The notes below the pieces were generated by a model. It saw nothing but the letters and a program-made list of their open reading frames with translations, searched no databases and was not told the origin of the DNA. A DNA stretch of 64,000 bases from Bradyrhizobium guangdongense (lineage in GTDB: Bacteria > Pseudomonadota > Alphaproteobacteria > Rhizobiales > Xanthobacteraceae), in NCBI RefSeq assembly GCF_004114975.1, contig NZ_CP030051.1, positions 3,534,001-3,598,000 on the forward strand, written 5' to 3'. Of the stretch, positions 35,422 to 45,335 are shown piece by piece (position 1 is the stretch's first letter; each line of letters opens with the position of its first letter). The translations under genes were made by a program, and so were the position numbers.

Positions 35422-36446
35422 CAGTTGTTTGCAGCCGCCATGCGGCTGGCAAGCTTCAGCGCGGCAATCAGGCTCGCAGGGTTGGCCTTGCCGGTGCCGG
35501 CGATATCGAAGGCGGTGCCATGATCGGGCGAGGTGCGGATGAAGGGCAGGCCGAGCGTGACGTTGACGGCGTCGTCGAACGCCACCGTCTTGATCGGAAT
35601 CAGCGCCTGGTCGTGATACATGCAGACCGCGCAGTCATAGGTCTCGCGCGCGGCTTCGTGAAACATGGTGTCGGCAGGCAGCGGGCCTTTGGCGTCGATG
35701 CCTTCGTTGCGCAGAACCTTGAGCGCCGGCGCGATCACGGTCTGCTCCTCGTGGCCGAGTGAGCCGTCCTCGCCGGCGTGCGGATTGAGCCCTGAGATCG
35801 CGATGCGCGGCCGGGCAATGCCGAAGCGGGAATTGAGCTCGGCCGCGACGATGCGCACGGTCGAGACGATGAGATCGCTGCTCAGCTGGGCGAGGGCGTC
35901 GTGCAGGGAGACGTGGATCGTCACCGGCACCACAGCCAGCCGTGGTGACCACAGCATCATCACGGGCTGCGGGATATGGCTGTCCGAGCTTGCGAGCTCT
36001 GCCAGGAATTCGGTGTGGCCGGGATGGCGGAAGCCGGCGCGGTAGAGCACGCTCTTGGCGATCGGATTGGTGACGACGGCGCTGGCGAGCCCCGCCCGCA
36101 CGTCGCCGACGGCACGGCGGATCGAGGCGAGCGCGGCCGGCGCGCTTGATGCGTCCGGCTTGCCGGGCGCGGCGGTGGCGTGCTCGCCGGTCGCAACCAC
36201 GGGCAGCGCATCAGTGAAGGCCGCCTCAGCTTCGGCCGGGCTCACCGCGGCGACCCTGACGTCGGCGCCGAACGATCTTCCCAGCAGCCTGGCGCGCTGT
36301 GCAATCAGCGCTTCATCGCCGAGCAGGTAGAAGGCGGGCAGGGCGAGCTCGCGGCGCCTGAGCCAGGCTGCGATGGTGATGTCGGGACCGATGCCGGCGG
36401 GCTCTCCGAGCGTGAGCGCGAGGGGCTTTGCGGGAGCGGGTGCCAT
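35421..36446 (-). CDS. pdxA: 4-hydroxythreonine-4-phosphate dehydrogenase
   Basis: NAD-dependent, metal-requiring enzyme of the pyridoxal phosphate pathway. 341 aa from ATG 36446. Family motifs: [13 protein letters not shown] at the start, [29 protein letters not shown] and [12 protein letters not shown] with metal-binding His. The ATG overlaps the surA stop by one base (TGATG), and the stop overlaps rsmA. A longer frame to 36590 is antisense-free but would overlap surA and is rejected. Confidence 0.97.
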   Translation of the reverse strand: MAPAPAKPLALTLGEPAGIGPDITIAAWLRRRELALPAFYLLGDEALIAQRARLLGRSFGADVRVAAVSPAEAEAAFTDALPVVATGEHATAAPGKPDASSAPAALASIRRAVGDVRAGLASAVVTNPIAKSVLYRAGFRHPGHTEFLAELASSDSHIPQPVMMLWSPRLAVVPVTIHVSLHDALAQLSSDLIVSTVRIVAAELNSRFGIARPRIAISGLNPHAGEDGSLGHEEQTVIAPALKVLRNEGIDAKGPLPADTMFHEAARETYDCAVCMYHDQALIPIKTVAFDDAVNVTLGLPFIRTSPDHGTAFDIAGTGKANPASLIAALKLASRMAAANN

Positions 36447-37378
36447 CAGCGGTTGCGATATTCGATCATCGCCGCCTTGCGGATCTCGTCGAGATAGGCC
36501 TTCTGGGTCTTCTCGTACTTCTCCTGATACATCTTCTCGCGGATCTCGCGCTTTTTCGGCGTGTCGATCAGGGTCGGCTTGCGCGCGCACAGCACCACCA
36601 TCTCAATGCCTGCTTTGGTCACCTCCGGCGCGGTGAGATGGCCGATCGGGGTGTCGTCGAGCACCTTGCGCAGGGCCTCCGGCAGGTCCGCCGTGGTCTT
36701 GGTGACGCTCTCGCGGATGGTGGCATTCGGCGTCGAGCGAAACAGCGAATTGGCTTCATCGCAGCTCGTGACGCGCTGACGATAGCTCTCGGCTTCCTTC
36801 ATGCGCGTCTCCTGGAACGCCGGGGAGGAGCCGCGCGGCACGATCAGCACGATGGGCTGCATCTTGTATTCTGTGCCCTCGATCTGGAGCTTCTCGCTGC
36901 CGCCTTCGCGCACCTTGTCGGCGACGTCCTTCTCGCCAACCATCAGCTTTTCCTTGTAGCGGCCGCGCACGAGGCTGGTCCAGACCATCTCGGCCTTCAT
37001 GCGGCCCTTGAGGGTTTCGGGACGGACCCCCTTGGTTTCGAGCGACTTGGTGAGCTGATCGGACGAGATGCGCATGCGCTGCGCCATGCCCTCGTAGGAC
37101 TGGTTGATGTCGGAGACACCGGGGTCGACGCCGTATTTCTTGCCTTCCTTGATCTTGATCTTGTCGTCGATCAGCTCGTTGATGACGTCCTGCCGGCTCG
37201 GGGTCTTTTGCGTGGTCAGCTGGTCGAGCTTGGAGCGCTGCTCGATGTCGAAATCGGTGATGGGGTCGCCGTTGACCATGACGACGATGTTCTGTGCCCG
37301 TGCCGGCGCGCCGGCGAGAACCAGCACGGCGGCGAGGACGAGAACGAGGTGGCGGAAAACAGGCAATGAGGTCGTCAT
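36446..37378 (-). CDS. surA: SurA-type periplasmic chaperone/peptidyl-prolyl isomerase
   Basis: 310 aa from ATG 37378; ATG 37393 (MRATT) is an alternative. Signal peptide FRHLVLVLAAVLVLAGAPARAQ, then SurA N-terminal domain (NIVVMVNGDPITDFDIEQRS) and a PPIase region of limited conservation. Assists folding of outer-membrane proteins such as LptD, whose gene lies 69 bp upstream in the same direction. Alphaproteobacterial SurA is shorter than the E. coli form with two parvulin domains. Confidence 0.88.
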   Translation of the reverse strand: MTTSLPVFRHLVLVLAAVLVLAGAPARAQNIVVMVNGDPITDFDIEQRSKLDQLTTQKTPSRQDVINELIDDKIKIKEGKKYGVDPGVSDINQSYEGMAQRMRISSDQLTKSLETKGVRPETLKGRMKAEMVWTSLVRGRYKEKLMVGEKDVADKVREGGSEKLQIEGTEYKMQPIVLIVPRGSSPAFQETRMKEAESYRQRVTSCDEANSLFRSTPNATIRESVTKTTADLPEALRKVLDDTPIGHLTAPEVTKAGIEMVVLCARKPTLIDTPKKREIREKMYQEKYEKTQKAYLDEIRKAAMIEYRNR

Positions 37379-37447
37379 GGTTGTCGCTCGCATGTCAGCC
37401 AAGATGATCCTGCAATCGGGTACAGGCGGCCGGCACTTCAAACGGGT

Positions 37448-39934
37448 TCACTGGAAGCCGGCGGAACTGCTGGACCCGGTCGAGGTCGCCAGCGTGCGCA
37501 GGCCGATCTGGAACATGAACGCGTGGCTCAGCACCGGCGGCGTGGTGCCCGCGGAATAGCTATACGAAGTTACGTAGTTCGCCGCCAGCACGAAGCAATC
37601 GTCGACATAGCCCGCGCCGAGCACATATTGGTTGATCTTGTTGGCCTCGAGGTCCCAGCGCGCCGAACCCGTCACCACCCAATTGGTGGCGACCTTGATC
37701 GAGCCCGAGGTCAGGATCCCCTCGCGGCGGGTCAGATAGCCGAGTTCCGGCTGCGGCGCGTAATTGCCGTACATCATGCTGACCGACCAGCGATTGAAGT
37801 TGGCGCGGCCTTCGGCCTCGAAGCGCTGGACGTTCCAGGTCTGCTCGTCCATGCGGGACCGGACGCTGAACGTGTAGGTGCTGTTCGGCGAGTAGGCGAC
37901 GCTCGCGACGTAGTCGGAACGCGGCTTGTCGAGGCCGGAATCGAGGCCCGTGTTGATGGTATCCTGCACGGCGTAGGAGTTCATGCCGAACAGCTGGTAG
38001 GACTGCCCGAACAGCACCTTGACGGCGCCGCCCTTGTCGAACTGCGTGGTGGCCTGCACGCCGACATTGGCGCGGCCGCCGCCCTCGACGCGGTCGTAGC
38101 CGGAGAACTTGTCGACGCTGAACAGGTTCGTGGTGTCGAACACCATGCTCTGAGCGTCCTCGTTCGGAAGCTTGCCGGCATAGGTCTCGTTCGGCCGGAT
38201 GATGACCTGCGCGATCGGTTCGATCGTGGTCGAGCCCCAGGGCTGAACGTTGATGAAGGGATAGCGGTATTCGAGGCCGACGGTCGGCATCAGGCGGAAC
38301 GCCTGCGTGTTGCCGACCGGCAGGTAGTTCGACACGCCCGGCTGGTTGGAGACGTCCGAGTTGATCGCGTCGGCGCGCAGGATTGCGAACGGCGTCCAGA
38401 TCTCGCCGAACGGATCGGTGTAGGACTTCCGCCACTGCGCTTCCGCGGTCAGGCGGGTGTAGGTGCCGGGGAAGCCGCGCAGCAGGCACTGCGAGGGCGT
38501 GCGCGCGAGCGGATCGGCCGACGTCGTCGTGCACAGGCTGTTGGTGTTGGCCGTCGTGGTGATCGGGTCGAACGCCGCGTCGTTCCGCGTCAGGTTGACG
38601 AAGTTGGTCTTGTACGAGACCTCGCCGCCGAAGATCGGATAGTTGAGCACGTTCGAGTAGTCGATCACGGGATAGACGACCGGAACCTGCTGCTGATTAC
38701 CCGAGAAGCTCAGCCAGTACATCGTGCGCGCGTCGAAGAAACTGCGGTTGCCGACGCCGGTCAGATAGAGCTGCGAGAGCGCGTCCGTCGGCAGGTTCAG
38801 GAACGAGCCGAGCGGATCACGATAGGCCGACAGGCGGTAATCCGACATGAAGTAGTAATCGGAGAGCAGGACGCCGTCCCAGCCCCAGACCCATTTGTCG
38901 TTGAGCGCGAACTGGCCCTTGGTTTCGATGCCACCGCGGAACTGGCGGTCGCCCGGCTGGCCGGCGAAATTACCGGGATTGAGCTGGTCGATGCCATAGA
39001 CGCGGACCTGGTAGGCGCCGTCCATCAGGCGCTGACGGAACTCAGCCTGGAACAGCACCCCCTGCTTGGAGGTGATGCGGGGGCTGAAGGTCGCGTCCAT
39101 GTCGGGGGCGATCGCCCAGTAGAACGGAACTTCGACGCCGTAGCCGAACGCCGTGTAGGAGGTGAAGCCCGGCATCAGGAAGCCGGTCTTGCGTTTCACG
39201 GTGGGGTCGGGCGTCGAGAAGTAGGGCATGTAGGCGATCGGCACGCCGAAGAATTCGAGCTGCGCCGTCTCGAAATACAGCATCTTCTCCTGCTGGTCGT
39301 GGATGATGCGGGCACCCTTGACCTGCCAGAGCGGCGGCTTCTTCGGATCGTCCTTACACGGCGCGCAGGCCGTGTAGACGCCGTTCTCGAACACCGTGTA
39401 GTTGCCGCTGGAGCGATCGGCGCGGGTCGCGGCCATGCGGGTCTGGTCCGCGGTGTCCACGCGCAGCGAATCGACGAAGCCGTCCCGGTAGTCGTCGGAG
39501 AGATCCAGGATCTCGGCATAGGTGATCTTGCCCTCGGCATCCGTCATGCGGATGTTGCCTTCGGCATGCAGGCGCTTGGTCTTCTGGTCGTAGATGACCC
39601 GGTCGGCCTCGACGCTTGTGCCGTTGTAGAACAGCTGGACGTTGCCGACCGCCGAGACGCGCGAATTGTTGTAGTCGTAATCGACCTCGGTCGCCTGCAC
39701 GAGCATCTGCCCGTCATTGGCGGCCTTCGGCGGCGCCGGGCGCGGCGGCCGCGGATTGTAGGTGAAGCTCTGGGCGCTCGCAGGCGCCACCGCGGCAAGA
39801 TCCACCATGCCGGCCAGCGATACGGTCGCGACCAGCGCAAGCAGGGCTTTGCGGATAGACAAGCCGTATCCGTTCGCGCGCATGCGGGTGCGCGACGTCG
39901 ATCCAGACACGGGTCCTCGATGGACGGCAGTCAC
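37448..39934 (-). CDS. lptD: LPS assembly protein LptD
   Basis: Outer-membrane beta barrel that inserts lipopolysaccharide at the cell surface. 828 aa from GTG 39934, chosen because AGGAGG lies six bases before it and the start shares a base with the lptG stop (TAGTG). ATG 39883 is an alternative. Signal peptide ends near APASAQS. N-terminal OstA-like jellyroll (VQATEVDYDYNNSRVSAVGN) and a C-terminal barrel with many aromatic strands. A cysteine pair lies at ACAPCKDDPKK. Confidence 0.95.
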   Translation of the reverse strand: MTAVHRGPVSGSTSRTRMRANGYGLSIRKALLALVATVSLAGMVDLAAVAPASAQSFTYNPRPPRPAPPKAANDGQMLVQATEVDYDYNNSRVSAVGNVQLFYNGTSVEADRVIYDQKTKRLHAEGNIRMTDAEGKITYAEILDLSDDYRDGFVDSLRVDTADQTRMAATRADRSSGNYTVFENGVYTACAPCKDDPKKPPLWQVKGARIIHDQQEKMLYFETAQLEFFGVPIAYMPYFSTPDPTVKRKTGFLMPGFTSYTAFGYGVEVPFYWAIAPDMDATFSPRITSKQGVLFQAEFRQRLMDGAYQVRVYGIDQLNPGNFAGQPGDRQFRGGIETKGQFALNDKWVWGWDGVLLSDYYFMSDYRLSAYRDPLGSFLNLPTDALSQLYLTGVGNRSFFDARTMYWLSFSGNQQQVPVVYPVIDYSNVLNYPIFGGEVSYKTNFVNLTRNDAAFDPITTTANTNSLCTTTSADPLARTPSQCLLRGFPGTYTRLTAEAQWRKSYTDPFGEIWTPFAILRADAINSDVSNQPGVSNYLPVGNTQAFRLMPTVGLEYRYPFINVQPWGSTTIEPIAQVIIRPNETYAGKLPNEDAQSMVFDTTNLFSVDKFSGYDRVEGGGRANVGVQATTQFDKGGAVKVLFGQSYQLFGMNSYAVQDTINTGLDSGLDKPRSDYVASVAYSPNSTYTFSVRSRMDEQTWNVQRFEAEGRANFNRWSVSMMYGNYAPQPELGYLTRREGILTSGSIKVATNWVVTGSARWDLEANKINQYVLGAGYVDDCFVLAANYVTSYSYSAGTTPPVLSHAFMFQIGLRTLATSTGSSSSAGFQ

Positions 39935-41031
39935 TAACCGTCCTCCTGGTACAGCAAGGCCAAAAAGCCGGTGAGGCCGCCCACCACTACGGGCAACCAC
40001 GCCGCAGCGATCGGATGCATCAACTCAGCCTTGCTCAAGTCTTCAGTCACTTTCGACAGCACGTAGAGCAGAAAGCCTGCGCCCACGCCACTCAAAACCA
40101 TCTTCTGTACGCCGCCCATCCGGAAGAAGCGCAGCGACACGGAAGCCGCGAGCATCACCATGGCGGCGAGCAAGAACGGCTGTGCCAGCAGCTTGTGATA
40201 CTGGAGTCGATATCCCGCTGTCGCGAACCCAGAGCTCTCGGACGAGCGGATGTAGCTCGGTAGTTGCCAAAAGGACACAGTCTCGGGTGTGGAAAAGCTG
40301 TTGCGAACCTGCGCCTCGGTCAGCGTCGTCGGAATCTCCAGCGTCGCCTGATCAACCGGCGGAGAATCGAGCGAGAAGCGACGGACGCCCTTGAAGAGCC
40401 AATGACCGGCCTCGAGCGTGGCCTCGCGCGCCTCGACCCGCTCCTTGAAGTGCTGCTCTGTGTCAAAGCGGAACAGGGTGAGTCCCGTCAGGCGGACGCC
40501 CTGCTGCTCGCTGCGAGCGGCGTTGATGATGGTCTGGCCGTCGCTGGTCACCTGGTTGAGCCAGAAGCCGGAGGCGTCCTGGATGCCGCCGCCGGGCGCC
40601 GAGCCGAACAGTTCAGCCTCCATGCGCTTGGAGAGTTCGCGCAGATTCGCCGACATGGGATTGTAGGCGACGGTTGCGATTACCCCGATCAGCAGCGCGC
40701 TGCCGAGTGCCGGCGAGATGAACTGCCAGGCCGAGATGCCGGCGGCGCGCGCGACCACGAGCTCGAGCCGGCGGGAGAGGGCGAGATAGCAGGTCATGGC
40801 GCCGATCAGCATGCAGAACGGCGTCAGTTTCTCCAAAAGCTGCGGGACCCGGAACAGCGAGGTCTCGGCCACCATCAGCGCGGAGGCGGAGGCGAGGCCC
40901 GAGGTCTTGCGCACCATCTCGATGTAATCGACCAGCACCAGCAGCAGGAAAATGCTCGCGAACACGCCGAGTGCGGCGACCACGAAGCGGCCCGCGAAAT
41001 AGCGCCCGAGCGTGTTGGTGAGCATGCTCAT
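39934..41031 (-). CDS. lptG: LPS export ABC permease LptG
   Basis: 365 aa transmembrane subunit of the LptB2FG exporter that extracts LPS from the inner membrane. Hydrophobic segments near the N-terminus (FVVAALGVFASIFLLLVLVDYIE) and three at the C-terminus; a periplasmic jellyroll lies between. ATG 41031 overlaps the lptF stop by ATGA (41028-41031). A longer frame to 41184 lies inside lptF and is not used. The ATPase LptB is not in this window. Confidence 0.95.
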   Translation of the reverse strand: MSMLTNTLGRYFAGRFVVAALGVFASIFLLLVLVDYIEMVRKTSGLASASALMVAETSLFRVPQLLEKLTPFCMLIGAMTCYLALSRRLELVVARAAGISAWQFISPALGSALLIGVIATVAYNPMSANLRELSKRMEAELFGSAPGGGIQDASGFWLNQVTSDGQTIINAARSEQQGVRLTGLTLFRFDTEQHFKERVEAREATLEAGHWLFKGVRRFSLDSPPVDQATLEIPTTLTEAQVRNSFSTPETVSFWQLPSYIRSSESSGFATAGYRLQYHKLLAQPFLLAAMVMLAASVSLRFFRMGGVQKMVLSGVGAGFLLYVLSKVTEDLSKAELMHPIAAAWLPVVVGGLTGFLALLYQEDG

Positions 41032-42197
41032 GCGGCGGCCGGCCGTCCGAACAGCCGCGCGATGCGCGCATTCGATCTGTTGATGGCTTCCATCAGGCCC
41101 GGCGGCGGCTCGACTACGATGCCGCCGATGATCATCCACAAGCCGACGCCGATCGCCCCAAGGACCATCGCGTACTGGACCCACACCGGACTCGGCGATT
41201 TCACGGCCATCACCGAGCAGGCAAATCCCGCCATGCGCAGGCCGAACACGGCGAGCACCGAGCCACCGATCGAGAAGTTGCGGCTCTGTCGGGTCGTGCG
41301 CGGCGCGCCGAGAAAAGCGAAGGTCAGCGCGGCAAAGGCGAAGGGATAGAGCGGCGCAAGCAGGCTGTCATGCAGGGCCGAGCGGAACTGCCCGGGGATC
41401 TGCTTGTAGACCGGATCGTCCTCGGACGGCGAGAACAGCTCCCACAGATAGCGTTCGCGAATGCCCAGGGTGACGTCGTGGCCCTGGTTGCCGAACTTCG
41501 ACATGTCGAAGCCGTAACGGCCGAACGCCACCAGCGCAGGGTCGCGCTTGCCGGCCTCAAAGCGCTGCAGATTGCCGTCCTTGAGCACCAGGAAGGATCC
41601 GTTCTCGTTCTTCACGACCTCTCCGTGCTCGGCGACGATCGAGACGCGCTCGTTCGGATCGCGGCGGTCGTCGATGAAGATTCCGGCGAGGATGCCGCCG
41701 GGCAGCCGCTCGCGAATCCGGATCGTCAGGTTCTTGTCGAGCTGGGCGAAGCGGCCGGGCTGCAGGATGTTGGTGAGCACGTCGGCGGTGATTTCGGCGT
41801 CCCACTGCTTGATGCGCCGCATGCCGTCGGGCGCGAGATAGGCGGCGATGAAGGCGACCAGCAGCGCCACCACGCAGGTGGCATAGAAGAACGGATAGAA
41901 CAGCCGGAACGGCGAGAAGCCGGCGGCATTCATCACGATGATCTCGGAATCGGTCGCCAGCTTGTTCAGGGTGTGCGAGATCGCGATCATCAGCGCGATC
42001 GGCGAGATGATCAGCACCAGCGCCGGGATCACGAGGCTGGTGATGCCGAGGAAGGTCATGATGGTCTGACCCTGGCTCGTCATCAGGTCGATGCCGCGCA
42101 ACGCCTGCGTAATCCAGATCACGCCGGTGAGGCTGACCAGGACGAGCGCAAACGACGCCAGCGTCGTGCGGAAAATATACCTGTCGATCGACCCCAT
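41028..42197 (-). CDS. lptF: LPS export ABC permease LptF
   Basis: 389 aa partner of LptG. Starts MGSIDRYIFRTTLASFALVLVSLTGVIWITQAL, with the conserved YIF start and six hydrophobic segments in two groups, and a periplasmic jellyroll in the middle. Opposite to pepA with a 340-bp shared upstream region, the usual arrangement of pepA and lptF in proteobacteria. First gene of the lptF-lptG-lptD-surA-pdxA-rsmA-adh run. Confidence 0.95.
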   Translation of the reverse strand: MGSIDRYIFRTTLASFALVLVSLTGVIWITQALRGIDLMTSQGQTIMTFLGITSLVIPALVLIISPIALMIAISHTLNKLATDSEIIVMNAAGFSPFRLFYPFFYATCVVALLVAFIAAYLAPDGMRRIKQWDAEITADVLTNILQPGRFAQLDKNLTIRIRERLPGGILAGIFIDDRRDPNERVSIVAEHGEVVKNENGSFLVLKDGNLQRFEAGKRDPALVAFGRYGFDMSKFGNQGHDVTLGIRERYLWELFSPSEDDPVYKQIPGQFRSALHDSLLAPLYPFAFAALTFAFLGAPRTTRQSRNFSIGGSVLAVFGLRMAGFACSVMAVKSPSPVWVQYAMVLGAIGVGLWMIIGGIVVEPPPGLMEAINRSNARIARLFGRPAAA

Positions 42198-42537
42198 GCG
42201 CTACCGCACGATTCCCACCAAGTCCCCAACGCGCACCGGAATTCGGACTCTCCGACCAATCCCCTGAGAGGGATCCCCAAGGCCGGCCGATCACCTCTTC
42301 CGGAGGCTTACTTTCTCACTACCATCCCTTTGATCCGTCAACAAAATGGCTGACCCATGGCGCCCTCATCATATGGTTAATATTTCGTCCAATGTGGCGT
42401 CCCTGCCACGGGCGGTGCTTGGCATCGACCGCGCCTCTGGCCCATAGTGGGGCGAGACGAGTGAATCGCCGTTCAGCTCCGGCCTGTGGCCGGAACGGTT
42501 GGCCGGCAAAAAGTCCCAAGTTTTCGAGGAGTTATCC
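42198..42537. other. 340-bp divergent lptF/pepA intergenic region
   Basis: Holds no convincing gene. It must contain promoters for both directions; relatively AT-rich sequence lies at about 42330-42390 (GGTTAATATTTCG). I could not assign -35 and -10 elements firmly. The pepA ribosome binding site GAGGAG sits at 42527-42532. Confidence 0.4.
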
Positions 42538-44037
42538 ATGTCCGATGCCATCAAGGTCGGCTTTGTCCCGTTGGCTTCTGCCGCCCGTGGCATTCTGGTC
42601 GTGTTCTGTGACGAGGCTCTGAAGGTCGGCCCGGCGACGGCCAAGGCACTCGGCGGCGCGAGCGAGCTCATGAAGCGAGCGGCGGCGGCCGCCTCATTCA
42701 AAGGCAAAAGCGGCGCCGTCCTGGACGTCCTCGCTCCCGAGGGTCTGAAGGCTCAGCGCCTGATCGTGATCGGGACCGGCAAGGCCTCCGGCCTGAAGGG
42801 GAACGATTTCCTTAAATTTGGCGGCCTGGCCGCCAGCAAGCTGAAGGCCGGCTCCGCGGCCATGACGATCGTGGCGGAACTCGCCACCGGCGCGATGAGC
42901 AGCGAACAGGCGGTCGCGATTGCCTCGGGTGTGCGCCTGCGCGCCTACAAGTTCGACCGCTACAAGACCAGGAAGAAGGACGGCGAGGAGGGCGCCTTGC
43001 GAGCCGATGTTTCGCTCGCGGTGGGCGATGCGGCCGCGGCGAAGAAGGCCTTTGCTTCGGCAGCAGCAGTCGTCGACGGTGTCATCATCGCGCGCGATCT
43101 CGTCAACGAGCCGCCGAACGTGCTGTACCCCGAGGAGTTCGCCCGCCGCGCAGGGCAGCTGCGCAAGCTCGGCGTTAGAATCGAGGTGCTCGACGTCAAG
43201 GCGATGCAGAAGCTCGGCATGGGTGCGCTGCTCGGCGTCGGCCAGGGCTCGGCTCGGCCGAGCCGCACCGTGATCATGCGCTGGGACGGCGGCAAGAAGG
43301 GCGAGGCGCCGGTCGCCTTCGTCGGCAAGGGGGTCTGCTTCGACACCGGCGGCATATCGATCAAGCCGGCCGGCAGCATGGAAGACATGAAGGGCGACAT
43401 GGGGGGCGCGGCTTGCGTCGTCGGCCTGATGCACGCGCTTGCGGCACGCAAGGCAAAGGCCAATGTGGTCGGCGCCATTGGCCTCGTCGAGAACATGCCC
43501 GACGGCAACGCGCAGCGGCCCGGCGACATCGTGACCTCGATGTCGGGCCAGACCATCGAGATCATCAACACCGATGCGGAAGGCCGCCTCGTGCTGGCCG
43601 ACGTGCTCTGGTACGTCGCCAAGAAGCTGAAGCCGAAATTCATGGTGGATCTGGCGACGCTGACCGGCGCGATCATGGTCGCGCTCGGCACCGAGCATGC
43701 CGGCATGTTCTCCAACAATGACGAACTCGCCGAGCGCCTGCTGACGGCCGGCATCGAGGTCGGCGAGAAGGTCTGGCGCATGCCGCTCGGCCCCGAATAC
43801 GACAAGCTGATCGATTCCCAGTTCGCCGACATGAAGAACACCGGCGGTCGGCACGGCGGCTCGATTACCGCCGCACAGTTCCTGCAGCGCTTCGTCGACG
43901 GGACGCCCTGGGCGCATCTCGATATCGCCGGCACTGCGATGGGCGCACCGAAGACCGACATCAATCAGAGCTGGGGGTCCGGCTATGGCGTTCGTCTGCT
44001 GGATCGTCTGGTGGCAGATCACTACGAGCGCAAATGA
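42538..44037 (+). CDS. pepA: leucyl aminopeptidase
   Basis: M17 family metalloaminopeptidase, 499 aa. Metal ligands visible in [16 protein letters not shown] (Lys and Asp), MKGDMGGAA, and [12 protein letters not shown] (the M17 signature). ATG 42538 with GAGGAG upstream; longer frame from 42499 not used. Its stop overlaps holC by ATGA (44034-44037). In E. coli PepA is also a DNA-binding protein; not testable here. Confidence 0.97.
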   Translation: MSDAIKVGFVPLASAARGILVVFCDEALKVGPATAKALGGASELMKRAAAAASFKGKSGAVLDVLAPEGLKAQRLIVIGTGKASGLKGNDFLKFGGLAASKLKAGSAAMTIVAELATGAMSSEQAVAIASGVRLRAYKFDRYKTRKKDGEEGALRADVSLAVGDAAAAKKAFASAAAVVDGVIIARDLVNEPPNVLYPEEFARRAGQLRKLGVRIEVLDVKAMQKLGMGALLGVGQGSARPSRTVIMRWDGGKKGEAPVAFVGKGVCFDTGGISIKPAGSMEDMKGDMGGAACVVGLMHALAARKAKANVVGAIGLVENMPDGNAQRPGDIVTSMSGQTIEIINTDAEGRLVLADVLWYVAKKLKPKFMVDLATLTGAIMVALGTEHAGMFSNNDELAERLLTAGIEVGEKVWRMPLGPEYDKLIDSQFADMKNTGGRHGGSITAAQFLQRFVDGTPWAHLDIAGTAMGAPKTDINQSWGSGYGVRLLDRLVADHYERK

Positions 44038-44486
44038 CGGAAGTGCTGTTTTACCACCTGCAAAACATGACGGTTGAGAACGTCTTGCCGCCGCTTCTCG
44101 AGAAATCGCTCGAGCGCGGCTGGCGCGTCGTGGTGCAGTCGTCCTCGCCGGAGCGCGCCGATGCGCTCGACGCGCATTTGTGGACCTATCGCGACGATTC
44201 CTTTCTGCCGCACGCGACGTGGCGAGTGACTGATGTGGCCGAGCAGCCCATCGTGCTGGCGATCGAGGCGGACAATCCGAACGGGGCCAACGTGCGTTTC
44301 CTGGTCGACAACGCCGCGTTGCCGGAGGACGCGGAAGCCTATGAGCGCATGGTGCTGCTGTTCAACGGCGACGATCCGGACGCGCTGGCGGTCGCCCGCA
44401 GCACCTGGACGGATTGCAAGACTCGCGGATTTGAGGTCACTTATTGGCAGGCCGACGACCGGGGCCGGTGGCAGCGCCGGAATTAG
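44034..44486 (+). CDS. holC: DNA polymerase III chi subunit
   Basis: 150 aa accessory subunit of the clamp-loader complex that links to SSB. Starts [34 protein letters not shown], family typical, and carries the [10 protein letters not shown] and [19 protein letters not shown] blocks. Translationally coupled to pepA by a 4-bp overlap, as in many proteobacteria. Confidence 0.93.
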   Translation: MTEVLFYHLQNMTVENVLPPLLEKSLERGWRVVVQSSSPERADALDAHLWTYRDDSFLPHATWRVTDVAEQPIVLAIEADNPNGANVRFLVDNAALPEDAEAYERMVLLFNGDDPDALAVARSTWTDCKTRGFEVTYWQADDRGRWQRRN

Positions 44487-44613
44487 CGCCGCTTCGCAAT
44501 TAATGATAATTTGGACTTTCTCGGGCAGATTGGTTTCGGCCACCTTCATGCCGCAAAGTGATGTTGGGACAATCGCTTAAGGGCGCTCCTTCATGCGGGG
44601 AATTTAGTTTATC

Positions 44614-45159
44614 GTGCGACATCAAAAGCTTCCAAAGTCGCTCATAGTTGCGTTGGCCGCCGTCGCGCCGCTGCTCGCCGGCTGCTCGGGCGCAACCGAT
44701 ATGCTGGCGTCCGCCAAAGACGCCGAATGGTTCAACAAGCCGAGCCGCCTGTTCATCAAGAACATCTCGATCGAGTCGCCGCCGCTGACCCCCGACAAGC
44801 CGGTGGCGCCTGACGATCTCGTCAGCGCCGACGGCGCTTGCCCTGGCATGGCACCGCCGCCGGGCCCTGCCGACGCCAATGCGTCGACGACGGCGCCGGC
44901 GCCTGTGGGCGGCACCGTCGCGCTCGGCCACACCGAATGCGACGTGGTGCGTGGCATCGGCGCGCCCTCGAACGTCAATCTCTCCAGCGATGCCGCCGGC
45001 CGGCGCGTCGCGGTGGTCACCTGGACCACTGGTCCGCGCGCGGGCATCTACACCTTCACCTCCGGTCGCCTGTCCGCGATCGAGGGCAATCCCGAGCCGC
45101 CCCCGGCGCCGAAGGCGGTAAAATCGAAGCCGAAGGCGAAGAAGAAGGCGGCAACGTAA
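44614..45159 (+). CDS. lipoprotein of unknown function, 181 aa
   Basis: GTG at 44614. Signal peptide with lipobox LLAGC (Cys about residue 24), followed by a Pro/Ala/Thr-rich linker and a C-terminal half with Cys in ALGHTECDVVRGIGAPSNVNL, resembling a small beta-rich domain; ends with a Lys/Ala-rich tail. Probably an outer or inner membrane lipoprotein. Ribosome binding site is weak; the GTG is chosen because it is the only start giving the full signal peptide. Confidence 0.75.
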   Translation: MRHQKLPKSLIVALAAVAPLLAGCSGATDMLASAKDAEWFNKPSRLFIKNISIESPPLTPDKPVAPDDLVSADGACPGMAPPPGPADANASTTAPAPVGGTVALGHTECDVVRGIGAPSNVNLSSDAAGRRVAVVTWTTGPRAGIYTFTSGRLSAIEGNPEPPPAPKAVKSKPKAKKKAAT

Positions 45160-45335
45160 CGCGTCGCCGCCTTCGGAAATACCCTTGCCAGCTTCCTGGC
45201 ACGGACCCTTGGAAGCGCGACGTGTCGAAGGGCGATCCGGCTCACCTATATTTTTTGTGAAGGCATGGCTCGCATCTATCGAGCCGCGCGCTCCAACGCT
45301 TACACTGACGACATTTGGACGTTGGCGGGGCGGGC

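Noticed and set aside
37523..39937. 804-codon rightward open frame
   Set aside because: Fully antisense to lptD, which has clear family motifs and a signal peptide.
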